64,000 nt of DNA, taken from NCBI RefSeq assembly GCF_900005765.1, contig NC_041687.1:1550001-1614000 (forward strand), in the 5' to 3' direction. The notes beneath the pieces are model-generated. The model had not been told where the DNA came from. It saw only the letters and a list, made by a program, of their open reading frames with translations, and searched no databases. Positions 25,068-38,092 of the stretch are shown here, one piece after another (the stretch's first letter is position 1; each line of letters starts with the position of its first letter). The position numbers were made by a program, and so were the translations under genes. The stretch is from Plasmodium relictum (lineage: Eukaryota; Apicomplexa; Aconoidasida; Haemosporida; Plasmodiidae).

Positions 25068-26904
25068 TTTATTTTTGATTATTTTTTAGATAAATTTAAC
25101 AAGAAAAAAATAAAAAATAAATAAAAAGAATAAATATATATAATTAAATTGTTTATATATTCTTCTCACAAAATTATTAAAAATTAAAATTTTATCAATA
25201 TTTTTTTGGAAATATAAGTAGTTAAACATATATTAATTGTTTGTTTTATATTATAGTACAAATATTATAAAAAAAAAAAAAAAAAAAAAAACTAGACAAA
25301 TATATACAAAAAAAGCAAAAATAAGAAGAAAATTATAAAAATAGAAAATTTTTATAAGATAATTTTCTATCTTTATATGAATTGTACACTTTATTATTAC
25401 CTTATTATAATTAACAAGTTGTCTTTAAAATTTTTCTATATTATATTAGAAAAATATCAAATATAATTATTTTTATTTGTAATGATACATTTCTTTTAAA
25501 AGAAGAATAAAAAAGAAAAAAAAAATGGAATAAATTATGCAATTTTTTTTTATTACTGAATTAATATTTCAATATAAGATCTAGGTCTTTGTGTAAAAAA
25601 AGAAAAGTAAATGAATTTTTAGGATTATTATATATTCTTCAATATGCTCCTTTAGGCACCAAAAAAAAAAGAGTAAATCTGAAAGTTGTTAAAAAGAGTA
25701 AGCCTTGATTTCAAATAAAAACAAATATAAAAGAAAAGAATATAAGCTTATTTTTACAAGATTACTATAACATTTTATTTTTTCATTTTCTATTATTTAA
25801 AAATTAAATTTTACTTTATTTGCACACATTAAAATACAGTTTGAATTTTTTTAGTTTAAAATGGAAAAATAAACCAAAATAAAGTTAATATAAATCTTGT
25901 TTTATTTTATTTTTTTTTATTTGAATTACAGTTTCTTATAAATAAAAAGATGAAGTATCCAATAAATAATTAAAAAGCTATAAAATGTATTATTATTAAA
26001 AAAAAAAAAGAACTGTTAGAAATATGTTACATTGAGATACTTCAAAAAAATTTTATTTATCAAATATGTATGGATAGAATATAAAAAAAGTTATAAAAAA
26101 TGTAAAAATACATATTTAAAATAAATCATATGAAATTTTTTATAATAATTTATAATATATATATATAAATTTCCTTAAATATTTTTTTTATTTAAACCCT
26201 ATATATGTTTTTCTTTTAAATTTTAATTTCTCAATAATTCATATAAATTTTATAATGAAAAATTTTAAGTATTAAAATAATTATTTATTTCTAATAAATA
26301 ACTTTACAATATTAATTTATAAAACATTAGAAAGAAAATGATTATTATATTAAAGTTTTTAATGCAATTTTTTTTTTTTAAAAAAAAAAGAATTTATCTA
26401 TTGAAATACTTTGAACTAAATATTTTTTCTATTTTTAATTATACTTAAAAAATTATCATCTTTTATTTAATTAAAATAAAAAAGAATAATGCCCCTTCTA
26501 CAATTTTATTTTTTAATTTGTATTCTTCATGAATCTATTTCAATTAATAAATTTCACAACTAAAGAATATGATATATCATTTTATTTATTTTTTTTTTTT
26601 GTATTGATTTTATTTTTTTATTTTCCTTATTTTCCAAAATAATAAAATATTTATATTTCTAGAAATTTATAAATAAATTATTTAAATAAATATTTGATTG
26701 ATATAAAAGGAAATAATACATTCGCACATTAAGTTTAGGAAAAAAAAAAATTAAATAAAAATATCTGCATGTTTTTACATAAAACCTAAAAAAAGATAAA
26801 ATATGTAAAATAATAATAAAAAAAAAAAAAGAAAAAAATATATAAAGCAAGAAAATTTTTAAATATACATGGGCTTTATAATCATAATTACACTAAAAAA
26901 ATAA

Positions 26905-26976
<72 letters not shown>

Positions 26977-27427
26977 GAAAGTAATTTTTTAAGATGCTTT
27001 TATATAAAAATAGAAATAAAAATTAAGAAATACACAAGTATAAAAAAATATGAAAAAAATAATAATAAAAGTTCTTATTCATTAAAAGATATTTAAACTG
27101 AAACATATTACTCATATCTTATAAAATATAATTGATGAACTACACAATTTTTAAATTATATTTAAATAATTTTTTTTTTAATACTAATATATTAAAAATA
27201 TTGGTATGGGCAATATAACAAATTTAAAATTAAATAGTTATCACATAAAAACAAATAAAATATAATTGAAAAAAAATCCTACAAACATAAGAGAAAAAAT
27301 AAAAAAATAAAAAAAAAAGAAGATGAAATATGTAAAAAAGTACTAAAATTAAGTACTCTCTATATATATATATATATGAATTTAATATTAAAATGTATTT
27401 AGTTAAAAGAGACAAATTTTCAATAAG
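25068..27427. other. Intergenic, 22034 gene promoter side / coatomer gamma 3' flank
   Basis: 2.4 kb, A/T-rich, with a 23-base A run near 25270 and the long (TA)n tract at 26908-26972. Hydrophobic open stretches on the minus strand around 26660-26850 and 27230-27415 are T-rich chance frames. Nothing else supported. Confidence 0.6.
26908..26972. repeat. (TA)n dinucleotide tract, ~65 bp
   Basis: An uninterrupted AT/TA alternation about 65 bp long, one of the longest in the window, lying 0.45 kb beyond the 3' end of the coatomer gamma gene. It is likely length-polymorphic and cruciform-prone. Confidence 0.9.
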
Positions 27428-30358
27428 TTATTCTAATGATTTTAAAATATAATCTGATAAAAATTTATTTTTTGATCTGCATATAATTTTTAATAAACAA
27501 CCGTACTGCTGTGAAAGAATTAATGAAGCTTTACATAAAACATTTGAATCATTTAAAAATTTAGCTGATAATAACATATTATGATTAGTTGAATTTCTTT
27601 CTACATTATCAGTATTATCACAAGGAGACATATTCAATGTATTTAATAATCCTAGAACAGCTGATTGAATATTTTCAAAATTTAAACTAAATTTGCTCAC
27701 TGATTCAGAATTTGAATTCTCTAAACTTTCCCATAAATGTTTAAATTCTCCATTTCTTAATAATTTGGGATTAACGAAATCGGTAATTTGTATACTAATA
27801 GGATTAATAGAATAAGAATCGGGGAATCCATCATCCATTTCATTTTCTTTTGCTAGAAAATGCAAAGAAATTTGAAAATTTTGATTAACATTATAAGCAT
27901 CCTCATCTAACTCGGAATTTGTAAAAGCAAAATTTTTTTTTAAAAGAACATATAAATTTTTGGGGGCATTATAATGTAAGTTATCAATAGTGGTTTGATC
28001 TAATATTGACCATTTATTTTCATAAGAATTTATTTGTAATGTTACATTGGATAATATTTGTTCACTCAAGGTATTATGTATGGTAAATTCCAATATAATA
28101 TGGTTGTTATAAATATATTTTTTAGCAAAAACTGTATATTCAGCTTCACTTTCTGTTAATGGTATTGATTTATTAATAATTTTTAAATTACCAATATCAT
28201 ACTTTTCTAAAAAAGGTGCAATATTTTCTGTATAAATTGAATCAGCTGTCATTTCAATAAATTTGGTCATGCTAACACTACTTAACATTTCTGTATGAGA
28301 ACTTTTTTTTTTTAAATAAGGAACTTCTTTATTTGCTTCAACACCTTTAATTAATTCATCTTTTACATGCTCATAATGAAATTCTACGTTCATATTTTCT
28401 TTTATGTGATTAGTAATAAAATATAATAAATTATCTATATATGTTGGCTTTTCATTTGTTAATAAGTCATCAAGTAACGATATATCCTGGTCATTTTTCA
28501 TTTCGTGTGAAGCATTTTTTTTGTTTAATTCTATTTCTTTTATTTTTTCATTTAGTATATAATAAAAAAAATTAGTTCTATCTCTTACTTCATCATCACT
28601 ATCTTCTAATAGGCACTTTAGCAAAAACAGAATATCTTTAGAATTTTCAGCACATTTTAATGCAATATGAAACAAAGCATACATACCATCAACTCTTATA
28701 GTTGGGTTTTCAAGGATTAAACGATTATAAATGTATCTAATATATTTAGATGGGTTTTTTGTTTTAGGTATATGTAATAATAAAAATCTTATAACTCTTA
28801 ATAATAGAGAATTATATTCACAATCTTCTATGAATTCACACAGTTGTAATATTGCTGTTTCTTCTGAATTAGGTATTTGACTTATTATTAAGATGATTGC
28901 ATCAATTGTATTTGATTTAAATTGATATGATTCTTCGTCTCTTAAATTATTTGATAAAAAATTTAAAATAATGTTGCATTTATTTGGATAAATGAAACAT
29001 AAATTTTTTACTTCCTCAATAATTTGAATTTTAAAAAAACTGTTATCACCACTCATATAATTATTAATCTGATTTAATAATTTATCTATATTGGATTCAT
29101 TTCCTGTTTTTAAAAGAGTAGTAAATGCTAAAACACATATACTTTTGTTACTATCTAATAATAAATTTTCTATATCCTGATTTAGTCTGGAGGCTACCTG
29201 TGGTCTGTAATGAGATAATTTATTAAGTTGTCTTATTATACTAAATTTGTCTATTGTCTTTGAGGATAATAAAAAAATCTGACAAATTTTCATGCATTCA
29301 CTTAGTATTTCTACATTAAATACAGTAGTAGTATTTTTTCCGTCTTTATCATAAATAGCTAAATCAAAAATACATTTGATGCATTCGAATAAAATCATAA
29401 TATCCTTACTTTTTAAGCAATTCTTTATATAATCAAAACAAACTTTTGTAGTTGGATGGATTATATTACTTTTATTACTTGTATAATCTTGCATATTATG
29501 CATAGAATTAGGTATATTATTATATTTATCCTTATAATTGGTTTGATTATAATTGCTTATATTATTTAATTTATTTTCTACTTCTGTACAATATATTAAA
29601 TATGATGCATATTTTATTAAAAGACAATTAGCTAAAGAACTTGATAAATTATTGGATATTTTATTATATGAGCTAATAATTTTTTCTAAGGCTAGTTTAT
29701 CTTGATATTTAATTGAACATAGTAAAGTTAGTGCATGAAACTGGATCATTGGATTTTTGCTATGAATACATTCACTAACTTCGCTTATCCATTTTTTTAC
29801 AATATCACATGATGCATTCGAAAATAAATTTAATCCACATAATAAAGCTGAGCAGGAAACAAAAGCATTTTTATCAACAATTGCTGTTTTTAAATACCTT
29901 TCAATTTGAGTTGCCATAGAATAATCAATTATTTTACTTAACACTCTTATTGCATTTGCTCTATAACAATCATTTGCTGAATTCATATCTTTTGTTAGTG
30001 AACTTGTTACAATAAATATTTCTTTTTCACTAACTGGTAAGTTTTTTATTAATAAGTAAACCATCCTTCTTAACCTTTCATTATTTGATTGAAATAATTT
30101 TGTTATACTAAAAAATATATCTGTGCATTCTTGAGATGTTAAACTATCTTCTCCTTTATTTATTAAATAAAGAATTTTTGTTAAAATTTGCAAACACTTT
30201 TGTGTATTTAATGGATAACTCGAAAAAACTCTTGTTTCTTGCAATATACTTGCCTTATCACCTTCATGAGGATTTAGAAAAGATTTATCATCTTCATATT
30301 TTTGATCTTTCAATAAATTTTTTTGAATTTTATCTTTTAATATAATAGGTTTTAACAT
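27428..30358 (-). CDS. COPG: Coatomer subunit gamma (COPI)
   Basis: Single exon, 976 aa, somewhat longer than the ~875 aa of animal gamma-COP. It is the large COPI adaptor subunit, forming the F-subcomplex that recognises Arf1 and cargo on Golgi membranes. The N-terminus [36 protein letters not shown] aligns closely with the gamma-COP start [54 protein letters not shown] continues the match into the alpha-solenoid repeats (to about residue 600). After a charged linker, the C-terminal part, from about [20 protein letters not shown], is the appendage with its beta-sandwich and the platform ending in [20 protein letters not shown]. A short Asn-rich insert ([15 protein letters not shown]) sits in the solenoid. 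Adaptin gamma is excluded by the N-terminal signature. Confidence 0.96.
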   Translation of the reverse strand: [976 protein letters not shown]

Positions 30359-32336
30359 TTTTTTTTAATAAAATCTTTTGAAAAATACAATGAAAAAGAA
30401 AAATAAATTTAATATCAAATATATATATGTATATATACATATATTTTTCAATATAATATATATAAAAAGTTTTTTTAAAAAAAAATTACAATAAATATAA
30501 GTAAAAACTATATAGTAATATATATATATATATAATTGATATTTCTATATTATAATAAAAAATATATTACAATATGGAAAATATCTACAGGGGTATTTTA
30601 ATCAATTACAAAAAAAAAAAAAAAAAATACTTTTATTATAATAGTAATAATAAAATGAACTAAAGGAAATATTTTTACATTTAGTATTATACACAACTTT
30701 ATAATTTTGCATTATTCATTATTTATTTATTTTTTTTTTTTTTTGTTTTAACATTTTTTTTTTTTTTAATTATATATTTTTCATTATTATATATTATTTT
30801 ATTTTTTTTTTTTTAGTAGTAAACATTATTTCTAATTTTTAATATTATAACATTTTAATGTTATTTTTTTTTTTTCTTACTAATTTTTTATAAAGTTCTT
30901 AATATTTGAATCTATGTATTTTTTAATTTTTTATTTCTTAGCTGTGAATATTCCTCATATGTAACCTTTTTTTTTATATAATTTCGTGTTATTTTTTATC
31001 TATTTCCATATATCATATTTTGAACTTTATTTTCAACGTTTTTATTATTTTATTTTATGCATATACCTTTTTTTTTTTTTTTGTAATTTAATTTTGCATA
31101 ATTTTAAATATAATATTTATTATATCTTTATTTTTTTTTTTAATGATTTAAATTTTAATATATTTAACATAAATTGTAGAATTTTTTATCTTTTGTGAAA
31201 TGTGTATATATTTTTTTCTTTATATTAAAAACCATGCATATATAAATAAACTATATTTTTTTTTTTCTGTTTTCTAAATAATTATAAGAAGGGCAAATAG
31301 TTACTCTATTATTTCATATCTTTGTGAAATATATATTTGTACAAGCTTAAAATATTAGATTATTATTTATAAAAATGCAAAAAATAATTCTAAAATAATG
31401 TTTAAGGATCTTAAAAACTAGTGATACATATATATATATATTTTAATTTGAATTATTAAAAATGTATTATACCTTAATCGTATTATAACTTAGATTAGTA
31501 CTATTAACAGACATTAAAAATTAAAAAATACAATATTTCATAAAATTTAAGTATTGAATGTAAAAAAAAAATTATTCTTTTATTTACATAAGCATATTTT
31601 ATTTTTTTGATATAACGTATATGGATAATATTCTAATTTTTATTTAAATGAATAATTTTTTCCTTTTTTTTTATAAAACTATAATATTAAAATAGTTTTT
31701 ATTTATTCAAATGTATCAAACCTTTTAAGATTAATTTTGAATTACAAATATGTATTTTAAGAAAAAAATAAAAAAAAAATTAATAAAGCATTTTATCTAC
31801 ATATAGATATATATAATAAGAAACGTTGATTACAGATAAAAAATAAGAATACAATTCATTTAATATTTTATATTATACAAAATTCTATTTGTTATTGCTA
31901 TATTAAAGATGCTTTTTAGTAGCCTTAAAGATTTATTCTAATAAAAAGAACTTAAGAAGATATATTTATGTAACATAGTTTTTTGAGTAAATATTTATTA
32001 ATAAAACATTCGTTAAAATTCTTTTTTTGTATTCTATTTGATACACTTTAAGAAAATAAATCAAAAAAAAAAAAAAAAAATGAAAAATAGGATAAAAATG
32101 AAAAATGGGATAAAAAAAAAAACATAAAAAAAAAAATTGTTATAAACAAGGATAAATTAATAATATATATATATATATATTTTATTTTTCTTATTTTATA
32201 CAAGTAAATAAGAAAATACATTGAAAAAAAAGAATATAAAAACACAAAAAATAAATTAAAAAATAATTTTACTCTTCTTTTTATTTCTCTAATTATATAG
32301 TGCATTTTTTAGTTAATTCTTCATACATTTAACTTT

Positions 32337-32396
<60 letters not shown>

Positions 32397-32617
32397 GACG
32401 GATATATAAATAAATGATTGCATACTTTTTTTTATTTATATTTAAAATAATATTTAAATATTCATTGAATAACATAAAAAGTTTAAATAAAACATAGAAA
32501 ATGCAAAAAGAAAAGTAATAAGTAAATAAACGTTTAATTATGATTGTTGTATAAAAATATTTATAAAAAGTTATTAAATAAAACTTCATTTTGTGTTTTT
32601 ATTTCTTGTTTAAAAAA
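30359..32617. other. Intergenic, coatomer gamma promoter side / kinase 3' flank
   Basis: 2.3 kb, very T-rich around 30720-31140, with the (TA)n tract at 32340-32393 just beyond the kinase stop. Small hydrophobic open frames here (30986-31198, 32048-32305) have no ATG context or family similarity and are not called. Confidence 0.6.
32340..32393. repeat. (TA)n dinucleotide tract, ~54 bp
   Basis: Uninterrupted TA alternation of about 54 bp ending in TATGTAGACG, about 225 bp downstream of the kinase stop codon. Confidence 0.9.
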
Positions 32618-35579
32618 TTAATTTATTTGACATTTTGTATTATTTTGACTGAAAATTGTATTTTCCTGATTTTTTTTCTTTTGTAAAATGTACTTTTCTC
32701 TAGGTGTTAATTTATATTCAGTATTAAATGATTCAACAATATCTTTATTTGAAGAATAGTGTAAATCAAAATCACTGTAATCAAATGTTGAAGAACTTGA
32801 TGTTTTTGCAAAGTTTTCTTTAATACTTTCATCAAAACAGATAGAAGATTTTGTATAACTATTTATATTATTTATATGATTATTCATGTAATGGTATATA
32901 GGAGATTTGTTATAATTATTATTATTATTATTATTGTTGTCTATATATGTATGAGTAATAATTTCATTATTTTTTATTTCATCAAATATTTTTGACTCAT
33001 CTTTATAATGTAATAAGATATTATGATTATTTATATTATTAATTATTTTATGATGTATTAAATTTTTTTCATCTTTTTCTTTATTAATTGATTTATATAA
33101 TTTTTTATTTTGTAATAATTTCTCGTTTGTAGTAAGATCTTCCAATAATTTATTTTCATTTTTCTCTATTTTAGTTTCCTTAGAATTAATTATAAAAGGA
33201 TTAGCAAATTTTATTAAATGCTTTTCTTTTTCTGTTTTAATATTATTGTTATCAAAGGTTTTTAATAAATTCATAAAATTTACTTTATCATTATTATCAT
33301 CATTACTTATATTAATATCATAAGGAAAATAATCTATCTTAACCTCCCTAAAGTCTCTTGTTTCACATGATTTAAATGAATTTTTTATAGATGGATCACT
33401 TTTTAAATAACTTTTTTTATTCAAAAAAAAATTTTGTTTTTTATTATAGAAGGTGCTACTGTCATTTTCGACATTATTAAAACAGTTAACTGAATTTTTA
33501 TTTTTTGTATTATTGACAAAATTATTAATAATAATATCATTAGCATCTGAACAAGCATTACTACTATTTAAGTAATTTGATGAGATTTTGTTATCCGAAG
33601 TACAATTTTTGTTACTTTTGTTCGATAAATCAATAGTATTCTTTGAAATACCACTTTTTTTAATTGGTATTGAAATTAAATTTTTTTTATCATTATGATC
33701 ATTAATAACAATCTCTGTATCATCCTTTATATAATTTTCATTTTGCGATTTTTTTTTTGTTATAAATAAGAAATTACTATTACTATTGTTATTTGTATAT
33801 TTAATATTATTATTTTTTTCTTTATTTTTATCCATATCATTAATTATATTTTTATCAATGCTATTATCTTCATTGCTATTCATATCAATGCCAGAACATT
33901 TGTCATTTCTATTATTTACTTCTGTATTATTTGCATATTTTTCATAATTGTATATATTTTCATTATTATTAATTAATGATTTATCATTCATTTTTAATTT
34001 TATATCTATTTTGTTATTAATTAAATAATTTTTGGTAGTTATCTTTGGCAATGTTTCTACATTATTTAATTTTTCATTATTATTTAAGTTCTCCATATAA
34101 TTTGTATAATTTTTATTATTATTTTTTTTAAAGCTATTATCAATAAGACTTTTATAAATATTTTGGGATTTATTGAAGCAATTTTTTTGCTTAACAGAAT
34201 TGCATATTCCTTCATTTTTATGTGTACTAATTGAATCATCTGCAGTATCTACTTTTTCTAAATCATCAATACTTTTATCCATTTTTGTGTCAAAAAATAT
34301 GGAATTATTCTTATTTTTTTTTTTTAATACAATATTTTCATTATTGAAATTAGTCTCTAAATTTTCATTATTGTTTTTTTTTACTTCATTACCTTCTGGA
34401 TCTTCCTTTTGACAAGAAAATAAATTATCAGCATTTATATGTATTTTCTTTCTATTGAATATTTCCATTTTTTCCTTTAAGCTAATATCTAAATTTTCTA
34501 AGTCATTTTTAAAGTCTCTTTCATTATTCATATCGTTAATACTTATACGAAGTTTGTTACTATTTCTTTTTCCATTACCAGTGCTCTTATTTTCACGTAT
34601 GTAATTAAACTGGCTATTATTATCATCATTGTAAAAATATATATTATTGCTATTTTTTTCGTCCAAGCTGATTTCATATAGGTTATTTAAATTTTTTTTT
34701 AGTTTTTTCTTTAATTCTTTTGAGTTTTTAAGCAAAGAATTAATTTCTTCCGAGAAAGAATCCTTTTTTTTGATAGATTTCCTATTCTTTATTGTTGTGT
34801 TAACATTAAAATTCTTAGTATATATTTTGATATAATCCTCATCTTCATTTTCTTTTTTCGATGAATCATCTCTTTGCTTTAATTTGTTCTCTTTTTTTGT
34901 ATCTTCTAAATCTACTTTTGATTTCTCATTTATTAATAATTTGTGATCAAATAATCGTTCTTCGCTTATTTTATTAATTTTTTCTAACAAATCATTTTTC
35001 ATTAGATCTTTAGATATATTCAAATTTTTCGTTTCAACAAAATTAATAAATGTATCATCTATTTTACTAGAATAATTTCTTTTCATGTGATTTGATGATA
35101 CTTCCTCTTTTTTTTTTTGTTTTTCTTTATTAAATAATTTAGATTCTTTTTCATTGAAGTTATTCTCTTCTTTATTTTTATCAATAGAAATAATTAAATC
35201 ACTTTTCGGAATAATACAATGATCACTACTATTATTAGTTCCCTTTTTATTATTCTTACTGCTTATATTATTTAATAAATTTTTTATATCTTCTATATCA
35301 TTAAAATAATAATTTTTTTTATTATCATAGTTCATAAAATCATCTATTTCACTGTTACTGTAGCATTTATCTTGAATATTTTGAATTATATTATTTTTCT
35401 TATTACCTTTTTTGTTGTTTTTTATATACACAACTTTATTATTATTATTATCTAATGCATCATCATTATCATTCTCTTCATCATTATTAGCTTCATTGTC
35501 ATCATCATCTTCTTCATCTTCTTCCTCCTCTTCTTCATCTTCTTCCTCCTCTTCTTCATCTTCTTCCTCCTCTTCTTCA

Positions 35580-35623
<44 letters not shown>

Positions 35624-37360
35624 TTTATCGACATCATTATAATTATTATTTTGTGTATTTATTTCACATATACTGCTATTTTTATGTTTTTCCTTTTTAT
35701 TATATAAAAAAAAATCATTTTTATTATTTTGTATAAAATTTTCATTTTGATATATAATATTATCATTTTCATTTGTAATACTATCACTTTTACTTTTTAT
35801 AATTTCTTCATTTTTTTTTAAAAAATTCTCTTTTTTATTTGTGAAATTACTATTCACAAAAGTTTCATTTTTTCCATCTTCAATGAAACTAGTACCATCT
35901 AAATTGCTATTGGAATTATTCTTTTTCTTAACATCAAATTTGATATTATTTTGATTTTCTTTATTGTTCTTAGTTTTATTTCCATTATTTTTACAGTTCT
36001 GATAATTTTTCTTAACGGAACAGCAATTAAATCTGCTTTTAAAATTATTTTTCATCATATAAAAAAGAATTTCATAGTCATTTTTAATACAAGAATGAGA
36101 ATATTTATTTTTTTCTTTTTGAGAGTCGCCATTTATGATAACAGTTGCTTTATTGCTATTCTTCGATGTAGAAGTATCTACATTTTCTGGTTCATTATAT
36201 TTATTTATTTTACTATTAGATATAGAAGAAATATTTTTGAAAAAATTCCAATTATTTGATAGTAAATATATCCACCTACTTTTAACTTTTTCATGCCATA
36301 AAAATTTTGAATTCCTTAAGCTAAAATTATTTAACATTTCAGTAACCCATGGATGGTCTAAGACATTTTGTAAACTTAGTCGTTCGTTTGGATTCGATGA
36401 GGTTAATTTGACAAATAAATCCCACGCTTTCAAATTCTCTCTAAATCTGCTAGGTGGTTTAGAATGTCTTAAATTATGAACAGTTTTTAGAATAGTTTGT
36501 GCAACTTTAGAACATTCTATACCTTTTTGCCTACACACAAATCTACCAGATATAAATAAAATCATATTCATACCAAGAGCATAGTTATCGATTTTTTCTG
36601 TCATAGGTCCCGTATTTCTTAATACTTCAGGTGGATTTATTTCTAAAGTTCCAGGCCATTCAGATGGATGTAAATTACAAGAATCAATATGTTCTGACCA
36701 CCCAAAATCAGCTATGACAATTCTCTTGTTATCATATCTTAAAATATTGGTAGGTTTTAAATCTCTATGAACAATATTCATATCTTGAATATACCACATT
36801 CCTTGCAGTAATTGTATAAAATATAGGAATGCTTCACTCATATTGCTTGATAAATTTTCTTTCCACAATGTACCGTCATTTGCGTAATCTTGTATAAGTA
36901 TCCATCCCTCCTTCCCTCCTATAACTTTATGTAACTTTATCACACCTGGGCATTGGCATATAGCTAAATTAATTATTTCTTTTGTAAACATTTCAACGAT
37001 TCTATTAAAGGATTCTTTTGGAAATTGATTTGGTTGTAACAATTTAGCTGCAAAAATTTCATTTGTAATTTTATGCCTCACTTTCCATACTTGTGCATAA
37101 GTTCCTTTCCCTAAATTATTTAAAACTATATAATCTTTAAAACAGCTATCATTCGTTCTAACTATTCTTATTTGATTGTGTAATACACTTGGTAATTGTA
37201 AAACATCATTATTAACAGATAAATTAGAGCCAATTTTAATTTCTTCGTTTTTCTTGTTTTTTGTATAATTTCTTTTATAATTTTTTTCAACTAATTCATT
37301 ATTATCTTTTGAATTATTATTTACTGTTTTAATACTTTTTTTATTATTTGAAAGATCCAT
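32618..37360 (-). CDS. Serine/threonine protein kinase with very long low-complexity tail
   Basis: Single exon, 1580 aa. The kinase domain occupies about residues 77-340: glycine loop LGKGTYAQVW (83-92), catalytic Lys106 in FAAKLLQ, HRDLKPTN with Asp200, and DFGWSE with Asp218. A short activation segment ends in INPPEVL, followed by NPNERLSLQNVLDHPWV of the C-lobe. All residues needed for catalysis are present, so it should be active. The remaining ~1200 residues are Asn/Lys/Asp/Ser-rich, with a Glu/Asp block at about residues 575-625 encoded by a 21-bp tandem repeat. The C-terminal ~60 residues (SSSSTFDYSDFDLHYSSNKD, then SFNTEYKLTPREKYILQKKK) regain complexity and may be a conserved docking element. 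The kinase subfamily is not clear; DFGWS recalls Aurora-type kinases, but the glycine loop and activation segment do not settle it. Confidence 0.92.
35513..35596 (-). repeat. 21-bp tandem repeat, four units, coding Asp-Glu6 in the kinase
   Basis: On the plus strand TTCATCTTCTTCCTCCTCTT plus C repeats at 35513, 35534, 35555 and 35576, the last copy with one C-to-T change. In the kinase frame each unit encodes one Asp and six Glu. Further TTC/TCC triplets extend the acidic block on both sides. Confidence 0.93.
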
Positions 37361-38061
37361 ATTTTTATTTTATTTTTTTTTTAAATCAATCTATTTTCCT
37401 ATTATTATTATAGATTATCCTATGACTCAGTATTATAAATATTTTAATATAATTATATTTCTGTAATATGTATATATTTTTAATTAATTTTTTCTATAAT
37501 AATATATACTTAAAAATACATATATTTATTATTGTAATAATTTTTCTTTCAATTCTATTGTTTTATTTTATTTTATCTTCTATTTATCCAAACTCCTATT
37601 TTCTATTTTTAATTTATTATCATTTAATCAAATTAATTCTATAATACACGTAAAATTAGTTTTCAATACTGTGGTATAACTCAGTCTCTTCAAATTAATT
37701 TTGTAGTTGTTATGTTTATCAATATATTTTTCCGTAGTATTATTCTAAAGCTGTAAATCACAGTAATAATTTTATTTAATTTTTTTTCTTATTTTATACA
37801 ACTTAATTATTTATAATAGTTTCTACAATAATTATTTTTTTTTTTTTTCTACAGAGATACAGAATAAAATAGAATCAATAAATATATTAATCAAATTAAT
37901 AAAAACATCAAAAATGAAAAAAGAAATAATAATAAAAAAATAAAAACTACAAACAAAATTAAAAATACAAATATTGACAATATAATAAATTCATACAAAT
38001 TTAAACAAAAAGTTATTAATGAAAATACAATTGACACATCTTTATATAATAGATTATTATG

Positions 38062-38092
<31 letters not shown>

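Noticed and set aside
26908-26972. Long (TA)n tracts as a centromere or origin
   Set aside because: Plasmodium centromeres are kilobase-scale A/T blocks; these are isolated 50-65 bp microsatellites near ordinary genes.
35412-35642. Poly-serine open frame on the plus strand
   Set aside because: It is the complement of the Asp/Glu tandem repeat inside the kinase gene.
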